Shown here piece after piece: positions 36,176-48,466 of a stretch of 64,000 nucleotides of DNA (the first letter of the stretch is position 1; every line of letters begins with the position of its first letter). The translations under genes and the position numbers were made by a program. Origin of the DNA: Ascidia mentula (Eukaryota; Chordata; Ascidiacea; Phlebobranchia; Ascidiidae); NCBI GenBank assembly GCA_947561715.1, contig OX387204.1:15195001-15259000 (forward strand). The letters run 5' to 3'. The notes below the pieces were generated by a model, which had not been told where the DNA came from, ran no database searches, and saw only the letters and a program-made list of their open reading frames with translations.

Positions 36176-38706
36176 ATGCGAATTTGGACTTGCAGCAAGC
36201 AAAGGCGTAACTGCGTTTTTGTGCTTGCGTTTGTGACTGTGATACCTACTTTCCTGTATTTGGAGTTCCTGATTGGCTCTGACTATAAGGAAGTGTGAGT
36301 ATAATATTACAAACCTACCAAGTATCTAATAAACTATAAAGAGGCTTCATGTCGTTGAATATGCACTGCGCAAGTTGTGGTTCCACACGATCCAGCAACT
36401 TATTTGACTGAAACAAATGTTTTCGTGATTTTTATCAAGTGCAGACAACACAGGGACACTTGGTATATTTTATTATCGATGCCCTGATGATTAGGTCAAG
36501 TCTTCCAATTGCAGATTCACTTTAACAATGCGAACAATTGGTTTATTTTAATCGCTCCAGGCAGACAATACAACACCCACCCATTTAAGTTGTTTATTGA
36601 CGTCATTTCCTTTGAAAGCTATTTGTCATGCAAGGTATAAACATTCCAAAATATGTTTAGCAAAGCTTCTCTTTTCTTCATCCAAGAGCTGATGTAAACA
36701 CAGACAAAACGCTAACAGGCATCACTATATAGGGTCTTAATCATAAGTGCTGTGTTCTTGGGTATGATTGTTCAACGCGTTGGCGTTCGATAATCCAGCA
36801 GTCATGTAATGAAATGCATCTCTAGGGCACTTTTTGACTTGGAAACATCTTTCCTTCGAATCCCGTCGGTTTACAAAAGGCACGCGTACAATCTGAGCAC
36901 AGAAAAGTTCGAGTTCGTGAAATTTCCAAGCAACTCTAACGCCACCTGTCCTAACCTTCAAAAATGTGTTTCTAACCAAGGTAATGAAGAAGTAGGCAAC
37001 ATTCATCAACGTATACGTGAAATTCGTACGAATGAACTTAAACAATATAATTTGACATTTCCTTTGCGAATGCCTTTCTACGAGTGAATACGTTTCATTT
37101 CTATAACCTTATACTGTTGAACTTTAATTTAACGCGATTAAACATTTAAATGTTTTTTATCGGCCATTTTTCAAAAAAACAAATTGCCTTTTTTTTCTTG
37201 ATGTTTTTTTGAAATACTACTAAATGCAACATACTGTCAGATTTGTAACGGATACAAGTATATAAGCGAACGAACCAATACTGATGTACCTAACACCCCA
37301 CTTTGCAATATGATCAAGCTTTGAGCAATCTCAATCACATGTACCTGTTAATCTTTTTTAAACAATAGGTGTATATTTGTTGTTTTTCACCAGAAGAACA
37401 ACAGATTCATAATTCGTGGAATATCTTCGTCGTAATTAAATCGCGACCGAAACATTTTGAACGGCGAAAAGTTATAAGGAAGACTTGGGGTTCGATTCGA
37501 TTCGTCGGCGAGGGTTTGTTCGAATTCGTCTTTCTCATGGGACAGGAACAACGCAACGAAACAAGGTTGCTGCGAAGGGAACATGAACGCTACGGCGACA
37601 TACTGCAGTACAAAGGACCGGACAAAATCAAGTATGTGGTGTTTGTTGTGCAAAAAGGTCAAATATGGCCGTTTATGGGACTGACAAGAAATGCAGCGGA
37701 TGCTGGCCGTGTTAGCAGGCATGTTAATCCACTGGGACGTGTTAATGTATAGGTTATTGCCTCTGTAATCAATCAATGGATTTTTTGTTATGCTGAATTG
37801 CCAAAATATTCTTCTCTGACCACAAAATATTCTAAATAATCCTGAGTCAACAGTACTGTTGGTTAACTGCGTTGTTGTGTTGTTTTTTTAGCGATACTGC
37901 AAACACAGGCGAAATGTATATGTCGTAGAAACTTTAAACAGACAAACGACTCAGGATTATTTATAATATTTTTTACTAATCCCAAGAAATCAAAATCTCA
38001 CTTTTCTGACTAATTTGAATTTCAAAGGAAATTTCTTTTTGCAGCATTAAAGACATTACAGAAAGACAAAAAAATTACTTTGCTGATAATATCATGCTTG
38101 TTTGGTTGGTCTAGGCTATTAGTCTGGTAATAAGAGTGTAACGTTTTTAGACACGTGCCCATAAAGGCAGTGGTTGAGCTTCAGTGGATAGCAGAACGCC
38201 TTTCAGACCAGCAACTGTTTATGTCCATCAACGACAACATCGACATTAATCCTGTTTCTCTACACGACTTTATCCACAACACTATGAACGTAACGCTACA
38301 CAACCGTTGGCCGGATTTTCCCATGATATGCCTTCACGATCATGTGAAAACCTTTCACGTGAGCGCAGACCCGAAGAGTCTGTTGTACGCTTCACCAGAG
38401 CAGTTTAAGTGGAAAACATACCCTCCTTCTTGCGCTGGAGGCTTCTACATCACAGGTGGGCGAATTGCGAAGGAAATCTACGCCGAGTCCAGGCACATGC
38501 AGCCTATGAGAGACGGTGGTGTGTGGGTAACGGGTTTGCTTCTTCGTAAAACGGGCATGCCTGAAAAAATGATGCTTTCTGCTCCCGAGGACGCTGCGTG
38601 GCGTTTAAGCGATCTGAAAGTCATGAACAAAACCACGCGTAGTGCAAGGAAATGGAGGAATTTGAGTGTTTCCCTCAAGAATATGTCTCACTGTCGGTGT
38701 GTGTAA
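36176..38706 (+). CDS. GT31 beta-1,3-glycosyltransferase-like protein, copy 2, probably catalytically inactive
   Basis: Four exons with the same introns as copy 1: 36176-36294, 36826-36980, 37394-37631 and 38151-38706 (TAA), about 355 residues. Signal anchor CVFVLAFVTVIPTFLYLEFL, then the family fold: FERRKVIRKTWGS, ERYGDILQYKGPD, KWKTYPPSCAGGFY and a Cys-rich end (HCRCV). Two catalytic sites have changed. The DxD metal site is Asn-Asp-Asn (38230-38238) where copy 1 has Asp-Asp-Asp, and the downstream DDVWITG of copy 1 is DGGVWVTG. The frame is otherwise intact, so this looks like a maintained pseudoenzyme rather than a decayed gene; a different metal or acceptor mode cannot be excluded. Confidence 0.85.
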
Positions 38707-40008
38707 CACAGCTGCTGCGTATTTTGCCAAGATGACGTTTTTTCTGTGTAATCTTTTCGTATGTTACTTTTTTCATATGTGTGTTAATGATTCATTCAAC
38801 TGTATTTTCGCGCCAAATTTCATTCGTCTGTCACGTGTGACGTGCGTTCATAACGACCTTGGCGCGAATTTACAAACACCTCATTATACAACGAATCAAA
38901 GACACAAAAATCATGGCATTGTGGGCATTGTGGGCATTGTGGGCATTGTGGGCATTGTGGGCATTGTGAAACCGCTTCCATTTTTATTAAATATCGAAGA
39001 TTTGTAAAGTAAGAACCTATAAAATAGATCCCAAAACAACAGAAAACGCATATCTATATTAATTCAAATCCCATTCAAATGCACGGCAGCGCAACATTAG
39101 CATAACAAAAGTGATTTCTGTACAATATTGAGTAACGATGCATCAATGAAAATCTGCTGACTTCAATCTGAGCCTTGTTGCTTCATGATATAAATAGCTC
39201 AGTTTAGTTCTTGGATCCAATGTGACAAACCATCAATGTATTTCAATGAATTGGCAAGCCTTGGTTTCGTGTCAGCTGATTCATTAATTTGATTTCGCTT
39301 ACTTCCCATAAGCATCACCAGTTTCTGTCGCAGATAAAGACAATGCGTAACCGTGGGCCACATTCCACAAACAACAATGAGCCAATGTTGACAAACAAAC
39401 AATATTTTACTTGAATGAAATTAAGCCTATTGGTTGCGACACTTTGCGATTTGAATGGTGACTACTTTCAAACTCACACAACACAATCGATGAAGCAACC
39501 AATTTACCAGTGATTAGATGAACCTGACTGGGTTCCAACTAAACCATTGGCTCCAAACCTTTTTCATCTCGCGACTCATTTTTAACAAGAATAGTTCGCA
39601 GTCCACCGATTAGGAAGCACTGTTCTATATTTAAGAGGACAAACAGAACCAGCGACATTTTGTCAGATGGGAAATATGAACAGCATCATCATGCTATATC
39701 ACGTAGCTTGATGTTTAAATTGTTGGCTGTAAAATTATGAAACGCACGTATAGTTGTTATTTTCTGAATATTTACATTCCTTTTTTTGAAATGTTCCGAA
39801 CTACGCAAAGCAAATGTACAACTGGAATTGCAAAACAACGCAATAAAAGTAGACATACAAACAATCCATCAATATAATAACACTGATATTTTACATGCAG
39901 AAATTATAAAATGTGTCCTCAATAGTCAGTCATCTCAGGCAGCTTGTGAATGAATAATCCATCTCATCAGCGAAGACCCACCAATGTGTTGTCGCAGAAA
40001 GAAGCAGT
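38707..40008. other. Convergent intergenic region
   Basis: About 1.3 kb between the GT31 copy 2 stop and the end of receptor phosphatase gene A. It contains the microsatellite at 38915-38968 and otherwise nothing I can support. Confidence 0.5.
38915..38968 (+). repeat. 9-bp microsatellite (GGCATTGTG)n
   Basis: Six consecutive uninterrupted copies of the 9-base unit, about 200 bases downstream of the GT31 copy 2 stop. Confidence 0.95.
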
Positions 40009-43000
40009 CTAGACCACATAAGAATCGATGTAGGTCTTGATCAACGAGTAACATGATTTGTACTGATCCTGAAGATAAAGTGTGTCATGAAATGGAAGCT
40101 TACGTGTCAGTTAATTAAACAGGAAAGGACAGAACGCCCAATGTGTCTATCTGATCTGGTCAAGCCTGTGTTAGCGCATGGGGCATTTGAAAGCATGAAC
40201 TTTCCATTCAATTATTACAACTCTAAAATATGTAAGAAACTTACATGTGTAAAGTTCAGGTCAGGCAAAGTGTCTCGGATATCCTTGACTGTTCTGAACA
40301 CGTCGATCTTCTTCTCAGCTTTGTATCGAGACACCAGATTCCACAGAACACAAAACATTGCTGACTTCGAAAATCCGTTTCTAATTTCACAGATGACTGT
40401 TATTGTCATAATCACATTACATGATGGTTCGAATCCCAAATACCTGGTTAACAGTAAAGTACCGCTTACAAGTCCTTTGGTTTGGAGAGTGCCAACAATG
40501 GAGATCAACTCAATCATGTCTTTTTCCATGTTGAGACTTAAGGAGTCAAATTCCAGCAAAACCAAGTCGAGCTGCATGTGATACAATTTGACAGATGCGT
40601 AAAACGAATGAACAACAAACATAGATCACTGACTTTGCGTTGCATGTCTTTGAGGGAAAGTTTGGTCATTATAGCATTGCTACGGTGCTTTTCTTCAATA
40701 AACTCCAAACAAAAACCGTCTTGCAAATTCGATTTGTTTGTTCGGTTCGGCCAAGCGACGGTTCCCTTTACGACAAAATGAGTAAACAAATATGAATACA
40801 AACTAAGGATTCTATGTCGAAATACCGCAAGCCGTTCCAGTACGACTACCAGACCCGTGTTCTCCAACAACAAACTTCTCAAAAATTGCTCCGCTTTATT
40901 GGAGCTTGGTTCCTCGCCAACAAACAAGTTGACCGAAGGGTTGTAGAGCTGCAAAGTATGCGATTTGCCAGTAATATATGTTTCAACGCCTTTATATGTT
41001 TTTGGGCCGGAGCAGCAGAATTGGAAACGAAAAGTTTTGTTATTCTACACCAAGGTCCCACAACACAGGATACGTATTCCATAAGGCACGCATAAAACAC
41101 CACGCAATGTTTGGCTTATATTATGTTTCTCCATATTGTTTTCGACGTACCCTCCACACGACCAGATAGTACGAACTACTCTGGCACATTTGAGCCCAGC
41201 CGTATCCGTGCCAAACTCTGGACCATCAGTCGTAAACATAAAACACGCAGTTTCTCACAGTAAAACAATGACTTTACTTTTTCAGATACTGATTTTGGAG
41301 TTCTTTTGTTATAAGTTTACCTCAATTTTATGTAACAGTTGACCTTCCGCTCCATTATTTTTTAATGTCAGATTCCGATCGCCTGTGAATATTAACATAA
41401 GAGTGGTTCTATTTGTGGAATTACGTGATCAACTTGTGGGAAATTTGAAATATTTACATAATTTTTGTGTTGTCCTTATAATCGATCTAGGGAGTTGATC
41501 CAAGGTTTTGAACTCCTTTTGGATGCTGTTCGAGTAAGGCAACCTAACGAAAAAACAGTAGGTAGTATATGGGTCGCTTAAGCGATAATAATTTCCCCTT
41601 AACCTGACTGACTAATAAAAGCGGCCTAATGAATTTATACACAGATATAACCAAAAGCATTTGACATCGCCACTTAACAACAAGAAGCATGTGATAACAT
41701 TGCACACTTTGTACCTTTTTTGCTGCAGGACTTTCGCTTGGAGTGCTTTGAAATCTAGGCCAGTTTCCTCGAAAGCAAACGTTTCGTAGAGAAGAGCGTG
41801 CAGAAATATGTATAGCTCCTAATCACACAATACAAGAAAGTGCCAAAGTAAAACACAGTTGGTTCATGCAAAACAATATAGTCCAATACTTACTGCGGTT
41901 TGCATCGTCTCTATTCTTTGTTCCCTGACTTTAAGAACTGCTTTGTAAACGTCAACCCAACCAGTTTTATTTATTTCCTTCATCAAATAGTCATAACAGA
42001 TCAATATTCCAGCTTTTCCAATCCCCGTGCTGCGAAATAATGAACATTTCCTGATCACAAAGAGTTTGAACCATAGGTAAAAAAAGTTATTTCAAACCGG
42101 CACAGAACAACAGTAGGAACGTCATTTTTCACTTCTTTCATGTTTTCAAATACTTCGCTCGTAAATCTAAGAAAGCCAGTGGGTGTACGTGGGACATCTT
42201 TACCAGGCCAAGCAGTGAAATTGTGATGACTTACAACGCGTTGCTCCTAAAATTGACTTTATTAAAATTTATTCGTGAATTACACCGTTACATCATTACC
42301 GATGTGGATGTGTTGTTCAGTTTTTCAATCGTCATCTTCCTGGTGACGTAACATCCCTTATAGGTGACGTCAGTAACACTGACCATTATTGTATTGTTGA
42401 AGGTTTTGGTTTCTCCAATGCTCTCCGGATAATAGAGAAAACGATTTTCCTTTTTGTGTCAAAACGTTAATGTAATTGATAACTAATAACCACATTAGAC
42501 TTTACCAATATCGTCTCGTGTTGATCCGTCAGCATCACTAACACTCGAATATTTTGTTCCCAAACCATATTCCAAAAATCGTTCGTTGTCTCTTCGTTTA
42601 GAATTTGCGACACAATCCACTTTTTGGTTTGTTTAAATCCCTGTAGAATAACATATAACTCACCATTCTATATAAGGGCTCGTGCAAGAGGTCATATGTA
42701 AAGATTTTCTCATATACACACGTGAATGTATGAAGGATTATTGTATTGGTTTTTGCTTTTCTGTTCACATTCCGAACTCGAATTCGCAAAAATCTCATCG
42801 ACTAGTGGTTCCATCACACAATCAGATCCTAAAGTATAAAATGTACTTTCTCGGCTCTTTCCTTAAAAATGTGCTTTGATTTAAATGATTTTTTCAATTG
42901 ACACAAAGTACCTGGTATAATCTTTCCCTGGTGTTCTAGGTTGAATACTTGCTGCCGTTCGGTAAATTCAATTTTCTACAGTAATCAGCAACAGTTTCGA

Positions 43001-46000
43001 CAACAAAAAATAGTTATCAATAAAACAAATTTTAGGTTGCGAAGTTTTTTATCAAACAAACATTTACGCTGGTTCTCGCCCCCTATTTTGTCCTGAATGA
43101 TCTCTTTTGATGACGTCAGAGTGGTTGCTAAACCCCTGAAGTTTTACGATAAATAACTAAAACGACTAGGCTACGATACCAGTGAATCTTTTGTTTCCAG
43201 GCACTTAGTGAAATGCTCGAATACTTTAGAGTTCAAAATTAAAAGTCATGTTCATTGGCTCAGCGAAATAAGCACAGGGGGTAAATCACCTCAAATTGGT
43301 CTCTCAATGCGCGGTGTTCCTGCTTGAGACTTTCGACAAAAAATTCCGGCAAATAGAATTTGAATATTCGGGTCGTGGCAGCGTCTGGTCTTCGTAGTGT
43401 GGAATCTGGTGGAAGTGGTTTCGCAGGAGATGCTTTCGCAGAAAGCTTAATCAGTTCTACGCAAAAGCAAAACAATACGATAACTGTAAACAACAACCAT
43501 CGACTCTGGTTTAGTACCTTGGCGCTGGATGCTGGTATTTCTGCGTCTCTGTTCACGCAACGAAGGTGAAAAAATGTATTTCTGTAGTGCTTTTCTGTGG
43601 AAACGCAAATCCAGCAAATATTGTCTCAAAACAAAAAAATAGTGTACATAACGAAATAAAGTTTGTAAGTTAGTAATTTTACTCACCTGTTAAGCAGTAC
43701 TGCCACAACAATCAAGATCAAGGCAACGCAAGAAATTGAAACCACTGCAATAATACCGATTTGCTTTTGCGACACTGTGAAAACAACACATGAATTACAT
43801 CGTTTTGGTGTCTTCGCTTTTACATTTCATGGCGTCAGCCTCAAGCAAATCAACTACAATAAATTAACGGTGCGTAATTCCTTACTGCAAAATTATCTGA
43901 TAAACTTACATAGGAATTGTGAGTTAGTGACGTCGCAATCGCCCGTGACGTTAATTATTACGTATGAACAAGACTTGGTGGAAACATCAAACCGGGCAAC
44001 AATTTTTCGGATCCCTTTAAAATTAATCTTGTGCTTTATCGTTGAGTTCAGCGAAAAACTATTTTCCACCAATGCATTTCCGACCGCCGTAGATCCGGTG
44101 TAGGTTTCATAAAACAACTGCAAAAAGCAGATGATTGTTTAAATCTTACCATTGATATGTTGTGAATTCAAATTTTACTTAGATGTAAGAGGGGTTTGAG
44201 CAGTTCTAGAAGATAGAAACAATTAATTTTCTACTACTTGTTTACCATGCTACTGATTGTATTCTCGGGTTGCGAAACAAGTTAAAAAAGTAATGCAATA
44301 TTAATAGGTTGTCAAAAATGCTTTAATAAACACGTTTTGCAAGGTCTGAAATGTATCTTTGTAGTGGAAAGCGATATCACTTACCGTCACGTTTGTAATC
44401 TGGCTCGCAACATAAGCTGGTGTTTTCAAATCAATTTCACAAACTGACGACCTAATGGACATGTTACTGGTGACGTCATGAAACAGGCTTGACGTCATTC
44501 CAGTAGTTGTGGGAATGGAAAGTCTCCAAACCTCCGGAAACAGGATTACCTAAGTTAGCAAAAACCAATCGGTAAAATAGAATAAAAAGGGAAAAGTATA
44601 AACAAAAGAATACGTACCGATATTTCATAAGAAACATTTGGCTTCAAGTTTTCGATTGTGTTTGTGTAAATGTGGTCCTCGGTGGATGTTTGAGTGATTT
44701 GTTTGCTGATGTTTACAGAGTGACTTTTATTTACTGCTCTGACGATGTATGTTATGTTTCCATTGTAAGCAGTCATATCTTTCCATTTGACTTCGATTCT
44801 ATCGCAGTAACACTCCGAAGCACGAAGGATTTTTAAACCTAAAACGAAATACGTTACAAAATGACGTTTTGGGGCAAAATGACATTCGACATACCGAAAA
44901 ACAAACACAAGTAGTAGTGTTTTTCTCGCCAATCTTCCTGAATGGGGCATTCAAAATTTTCATCAAACTCAAAACGATCATTATCAGTGCTCCCAGGACG
45001 GTCACCTATATGCGAATTTCTATAGTAAAAACAAAACCTTAAGTATGTGATAGTAGGTCAGTACCATCGTAGGTGAACACTACTAATGCAGCACTGATAA
45101 GCACAGTTCTGTTGAAATGTTGACCGGAAGAAACACAACCACCACGTGATCTGCAATAACGTCGAGCCAATGTTGAGTTGGATGTCTCCTTGTGTTCTGT
45201 GGCATGAATGTCTCCAAGTAACAAAGTATCTGTAAAATTTTCGAGTTTAAAATTGCTTTTTTGTATTGGTGCAAGCTCCTTTTACCGTTATTAAATGTAA
45301 AATTCCTTCCTTCTACGTATTTTGTGCTGTTTGTCCAACATGTAACGGTGGAATTTCGACCAAATATAATCGAGCTAAAAACAACCAGCGTGGAATTTGT
45401 TTGACTGCATTGAAAGAAATTTATAATTTTCGTGGGTGTGTTTGTTCCATCGTCGACAATTTGTTCGTTGATCTTCCAGTAAACAAGGGGAGGAGGAAAT
45501 CCAGAAAATGTGCACGAGAATGTTTGAATTTGGCTGAAACTCGGTGGCGATTTTGATGACGCTTGGAAAACTGGTGGTGAAACTGCGAAGAAAAACAATA
45601 GATTGAATATGAATAATATTTGGATGAAACAAATGTACCCAGCCTTATCAACAGTAGTGCATTAAAATTCCTCTTAAACTGTGGCAAATATTTGAGATAT
45701 CAATTAGTGAATGTCCAAACGATTTTGATTACCCAATTTTTCTAAACCCCGCGATATTGGATCGCCGATTCCATTCTGAGCTTCGCATTTGTATTTGGTT
45801 ATTTCTATCCTATGTCCGCAGTCCACATAGAGAGTAGACGTTGATTTGTATTCGCCATTCTTAGTCTGTTTCTCATCAATTCCGTCGGTAGGATCAACTT
45901 CGACCTGGTCTTCAAATCTACGAATTGTGTTGAATTTTGTTCATATTTTGCTATAGTGAAGCAAAACCAGAACAAATGCAATCCTTTATACAACTGTTTC

Positions 46001-47146
46001 TCAACCATTTATCTGGCCAACACCCCTTCGAAATCGCCGAAAATCGGGCTCCCATTTTTGATGTAGATGTAGTTAAGATTTAATATAACCAACTCCATTG
46101 AACATATCTTTCATCCATAAATCATATTTACCAAAGAAGTTTTGTCATACCTCAGCCATTTGACTTTTGGAGATGGGTTTCCATAGGAAGTGCACTCAAT
46201 CACTGCATTTTCTCCACATTTCGTTGGTGAACAACGAATTGACAAAGATATATTTGCTTGAACTAGAATACGCAATTATATTTTAATAATAGCGAAAATA
46301 AATTAAGATTGTCAACTTACTACAACTCAACTTACTATTTACGGTTAACCACAATCTGGAGTTTTCTTTTGAACTGCTTGCGTGGCACTCATATCGACCA
46401 GACTCGGCTATGTTCTGAATATTTAGAAAAAGTCGAACATCAACCTCGCATTGTTTTGTTTGTGTTTCTTCATTTTGGTAAATTGATTGATTGGAAGAAA
46501 TTCTTTCTTCATTCCTAAATGTCAGTTATAAGGTAAGTTGGATGCCAAACCATTCCATACTGCTCGACTATATAATGACTTGTACGAATGCCTATATCAC
46601 ATTTTTGTCTTAGCCTGCATTCGTTTGACAACTTTTTGTACGACACGAACCTTTTCCATTCGACGTGGCAATTCGAACAGGTAACAACACAATCAACATG
46701 GTATTGTTTACCGACTTGTGCAACAATGGTAGTATTGCTTACGGTAGCTATGAACCCTGTGCAAATACCTGTAAAACATTTTGTGAGTGTGTTTTTTTTA
46801 CATTTTGACCAATTAGAACTGAGAATTACCACATGGTGTTTGAAATATCTGCTTTAAAGCATTATAATGCTCAAAAACAAGATATTAGGTTTACATTTTC
46901 AAATTCATTGGCATTGATATTTTCCAAGTAATATATTGCTTATTCTGTGAAACTTTAAAAAGGTTGCTTCTATGGTTTTACATTATAACATTAGTGAAAT
47001 GGTCCGAATAATATCTACAAGCACACAGAAGTTTCAATTAAATATCACCAAATCCAGCATCTCTTACTTGCAACAATTCCATTCCCTCCCACAAACAGTA
47101 AGACAATCCAAACGTCCAGACAAATCACAACACAAAGCTTTGCCAT
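40009..47146 (-). CDS. Receptor-type tyrosine phosphatase-like protein A, three Ig plus FN3, two degenerate PTP domains
   Basis: Minus-strand exons: 47146-47068, 46768-46561, 46514-46336, 46262-46151, 45917-45733, 45582-45286, 45229-45065, 45005-44895, 44838-44618, 44549-44385, 44117-43910, 43774-43687, 43594-43518, 43456-43290, 42975-42912, about 42820-42795, 42640-42506, 42449-42300, 42246-42098, 42029-41894, 41818-41715, 41525-41458, 41382-41321, 40948-40826, 40765-40634, 40571-40444, 40380-40245 and 40068-40009; about 1244 residues. Order: signal peptide, three Ig (for example SGRYECHASS, YKCEAQNGIGDP), one FN3 (ENLKPNVSYEIS), membrane segment (IGIIAVVSISCVALILIVVA), D1, D2. D1 keeps the fold (NDFWNMVWEQNIRVLVMLTD) but reads WPG for WPD and LCRTGIGKAG for HCSAGxGRTG. 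D2 reads LTRNGFSKSA, without the Cys. Likely a binding or scaffold pseudophosphatase at the cell surface. Confidence 0.83.
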
Positions 47147-47979
47147 AACTTTCTACGTTTCTCTCAACAAGTAACAATCATACTGTATGTGTACGTTGTG
47201 TTACAATGTCTGCACCTAATAACTGCTTAAACGCAACAGGAATTAAACTTCTGGGGGCAATAGTACAGTTTTATTGGTACCATACAAGGCAAGCTCTATG
47301 ATGCCTTAACCTACGTATATCGAACAATTTAATTTATATATAGATGCTTCCCACGTGATTGGCTTTGAGAGAAAGGTCAGCAAAGTTTTATGCAAATCTT
47401 GTCCCCGACTACTCGATACACCTGCTTTAAACAATAAAAGGTTCATGGTCATGCAAAAGTTAATAAAACTAATCCGAATGACAATAATTGATCATAAGTG
47501 GTTTATAGTTGGAATTATTTTTCAATTTGTTTTACATTCATTTCGCCAGACGCTTGCAAAATTCGTTCGAAAATGTTTGCGGTGGTGACAAAAACCCTGC
47601 CTTAATTCTTCCGTAAATAGTAGCAGAATGCCCTGGAACGTTGAAGGGTTTGAATCTCAATTGCAACATGCTGATATTTCCTGTTAAGTCCTGACTTCTT
47701 CTACACAACAGTGTTTCTTTAGCTGTGGATACGATTATTTATCGCGGTTGTTTACGATTTCTATTGAACAACACATCAGATCACATCTTAGGCTTTTATT
47801 GAAGAAAATGTACAGTCGAATAATCGCATGGAAAATTAAGCTTTGCAAAAATGCAGCACAAACACAAAGCGAAAGAAGTCGCACAAGATCATTATTTTAT
47901 ACAACACCGACGTAGACATTGTATGCACAAGGGGTTAAAGCGCAAATTTGTTTCCCATATGTTCCAACGGGTAAAGTTT
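47147..47979. other. Spacer between phosphatase genes A and B
   Basis: About 830 bases holding the 5' flank of gene A and, at about 47760-47960, a block (ATGGAAAATTAAGCTTTGCA) that recurs at about 53700-53870. No exon supported. Confidence 0.5.
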
Positions 47980-48230
47980 TCATCCGAATGTCACAGGAGG
48001 GATTAAAACTTCATATAATTCGATGTGGGTGATTATCAGCGAGTAACATGAGTGGTTCTGATCCTGAAAAACAAAACAGAAACTTGTAACACTTAAAAAA
48101 AAACGATTACCTCGATTTTACGATTGAGTTCTGGTTTATAATCGTTTTTAAAACAATCATCGACCTGGAGAGTTGATTCAAGGTCTCAAAGTCCTTGTGG
48201 ATGTCAAGAACATATACACAAATAATAAAA
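47980..48230 (-). pseudogene. Relic PTP-domain exons left behind gene B
   Basis: Exon 48063-47980 (DQNHSCYSLIITHIELYE, stop TGA) matches the last D2 exon of gene A (DQYKSCYSLIKTYIDSY) with its acceptor intact. Upstream, about 48205-48110 encodes DIHKDFETLNQLSRSM, the counterpart of the first D2 exon of gene A (IQKEFKTLDQLPRS), but its acceptor AG is now AC. All D1 exons and the D2 core are missing between here and the gene B tail exon at 48467. These are remnants of an internal deletion. Confidence 0.7.
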
Positions 48231-48466
48231 AAATGAACACTTTTGACCGATGTGAAGAAAACAATTTCCTTTTTTTTCAAAAAATGAAATTTAATAGGAA
48301 GCATATATTCCATATATGGAACGCGTAAAGTGATAATATTTTCCATTATCGTGACTGAGGAACAAAGTTGGCCTCATGTCAAGAACTTATATACAAATTT
48401 AACTAAAATGAAGGTTTTTGACCGATGTAAATAAACAAATTACCATTTCTATTTCAAACTTCACAA

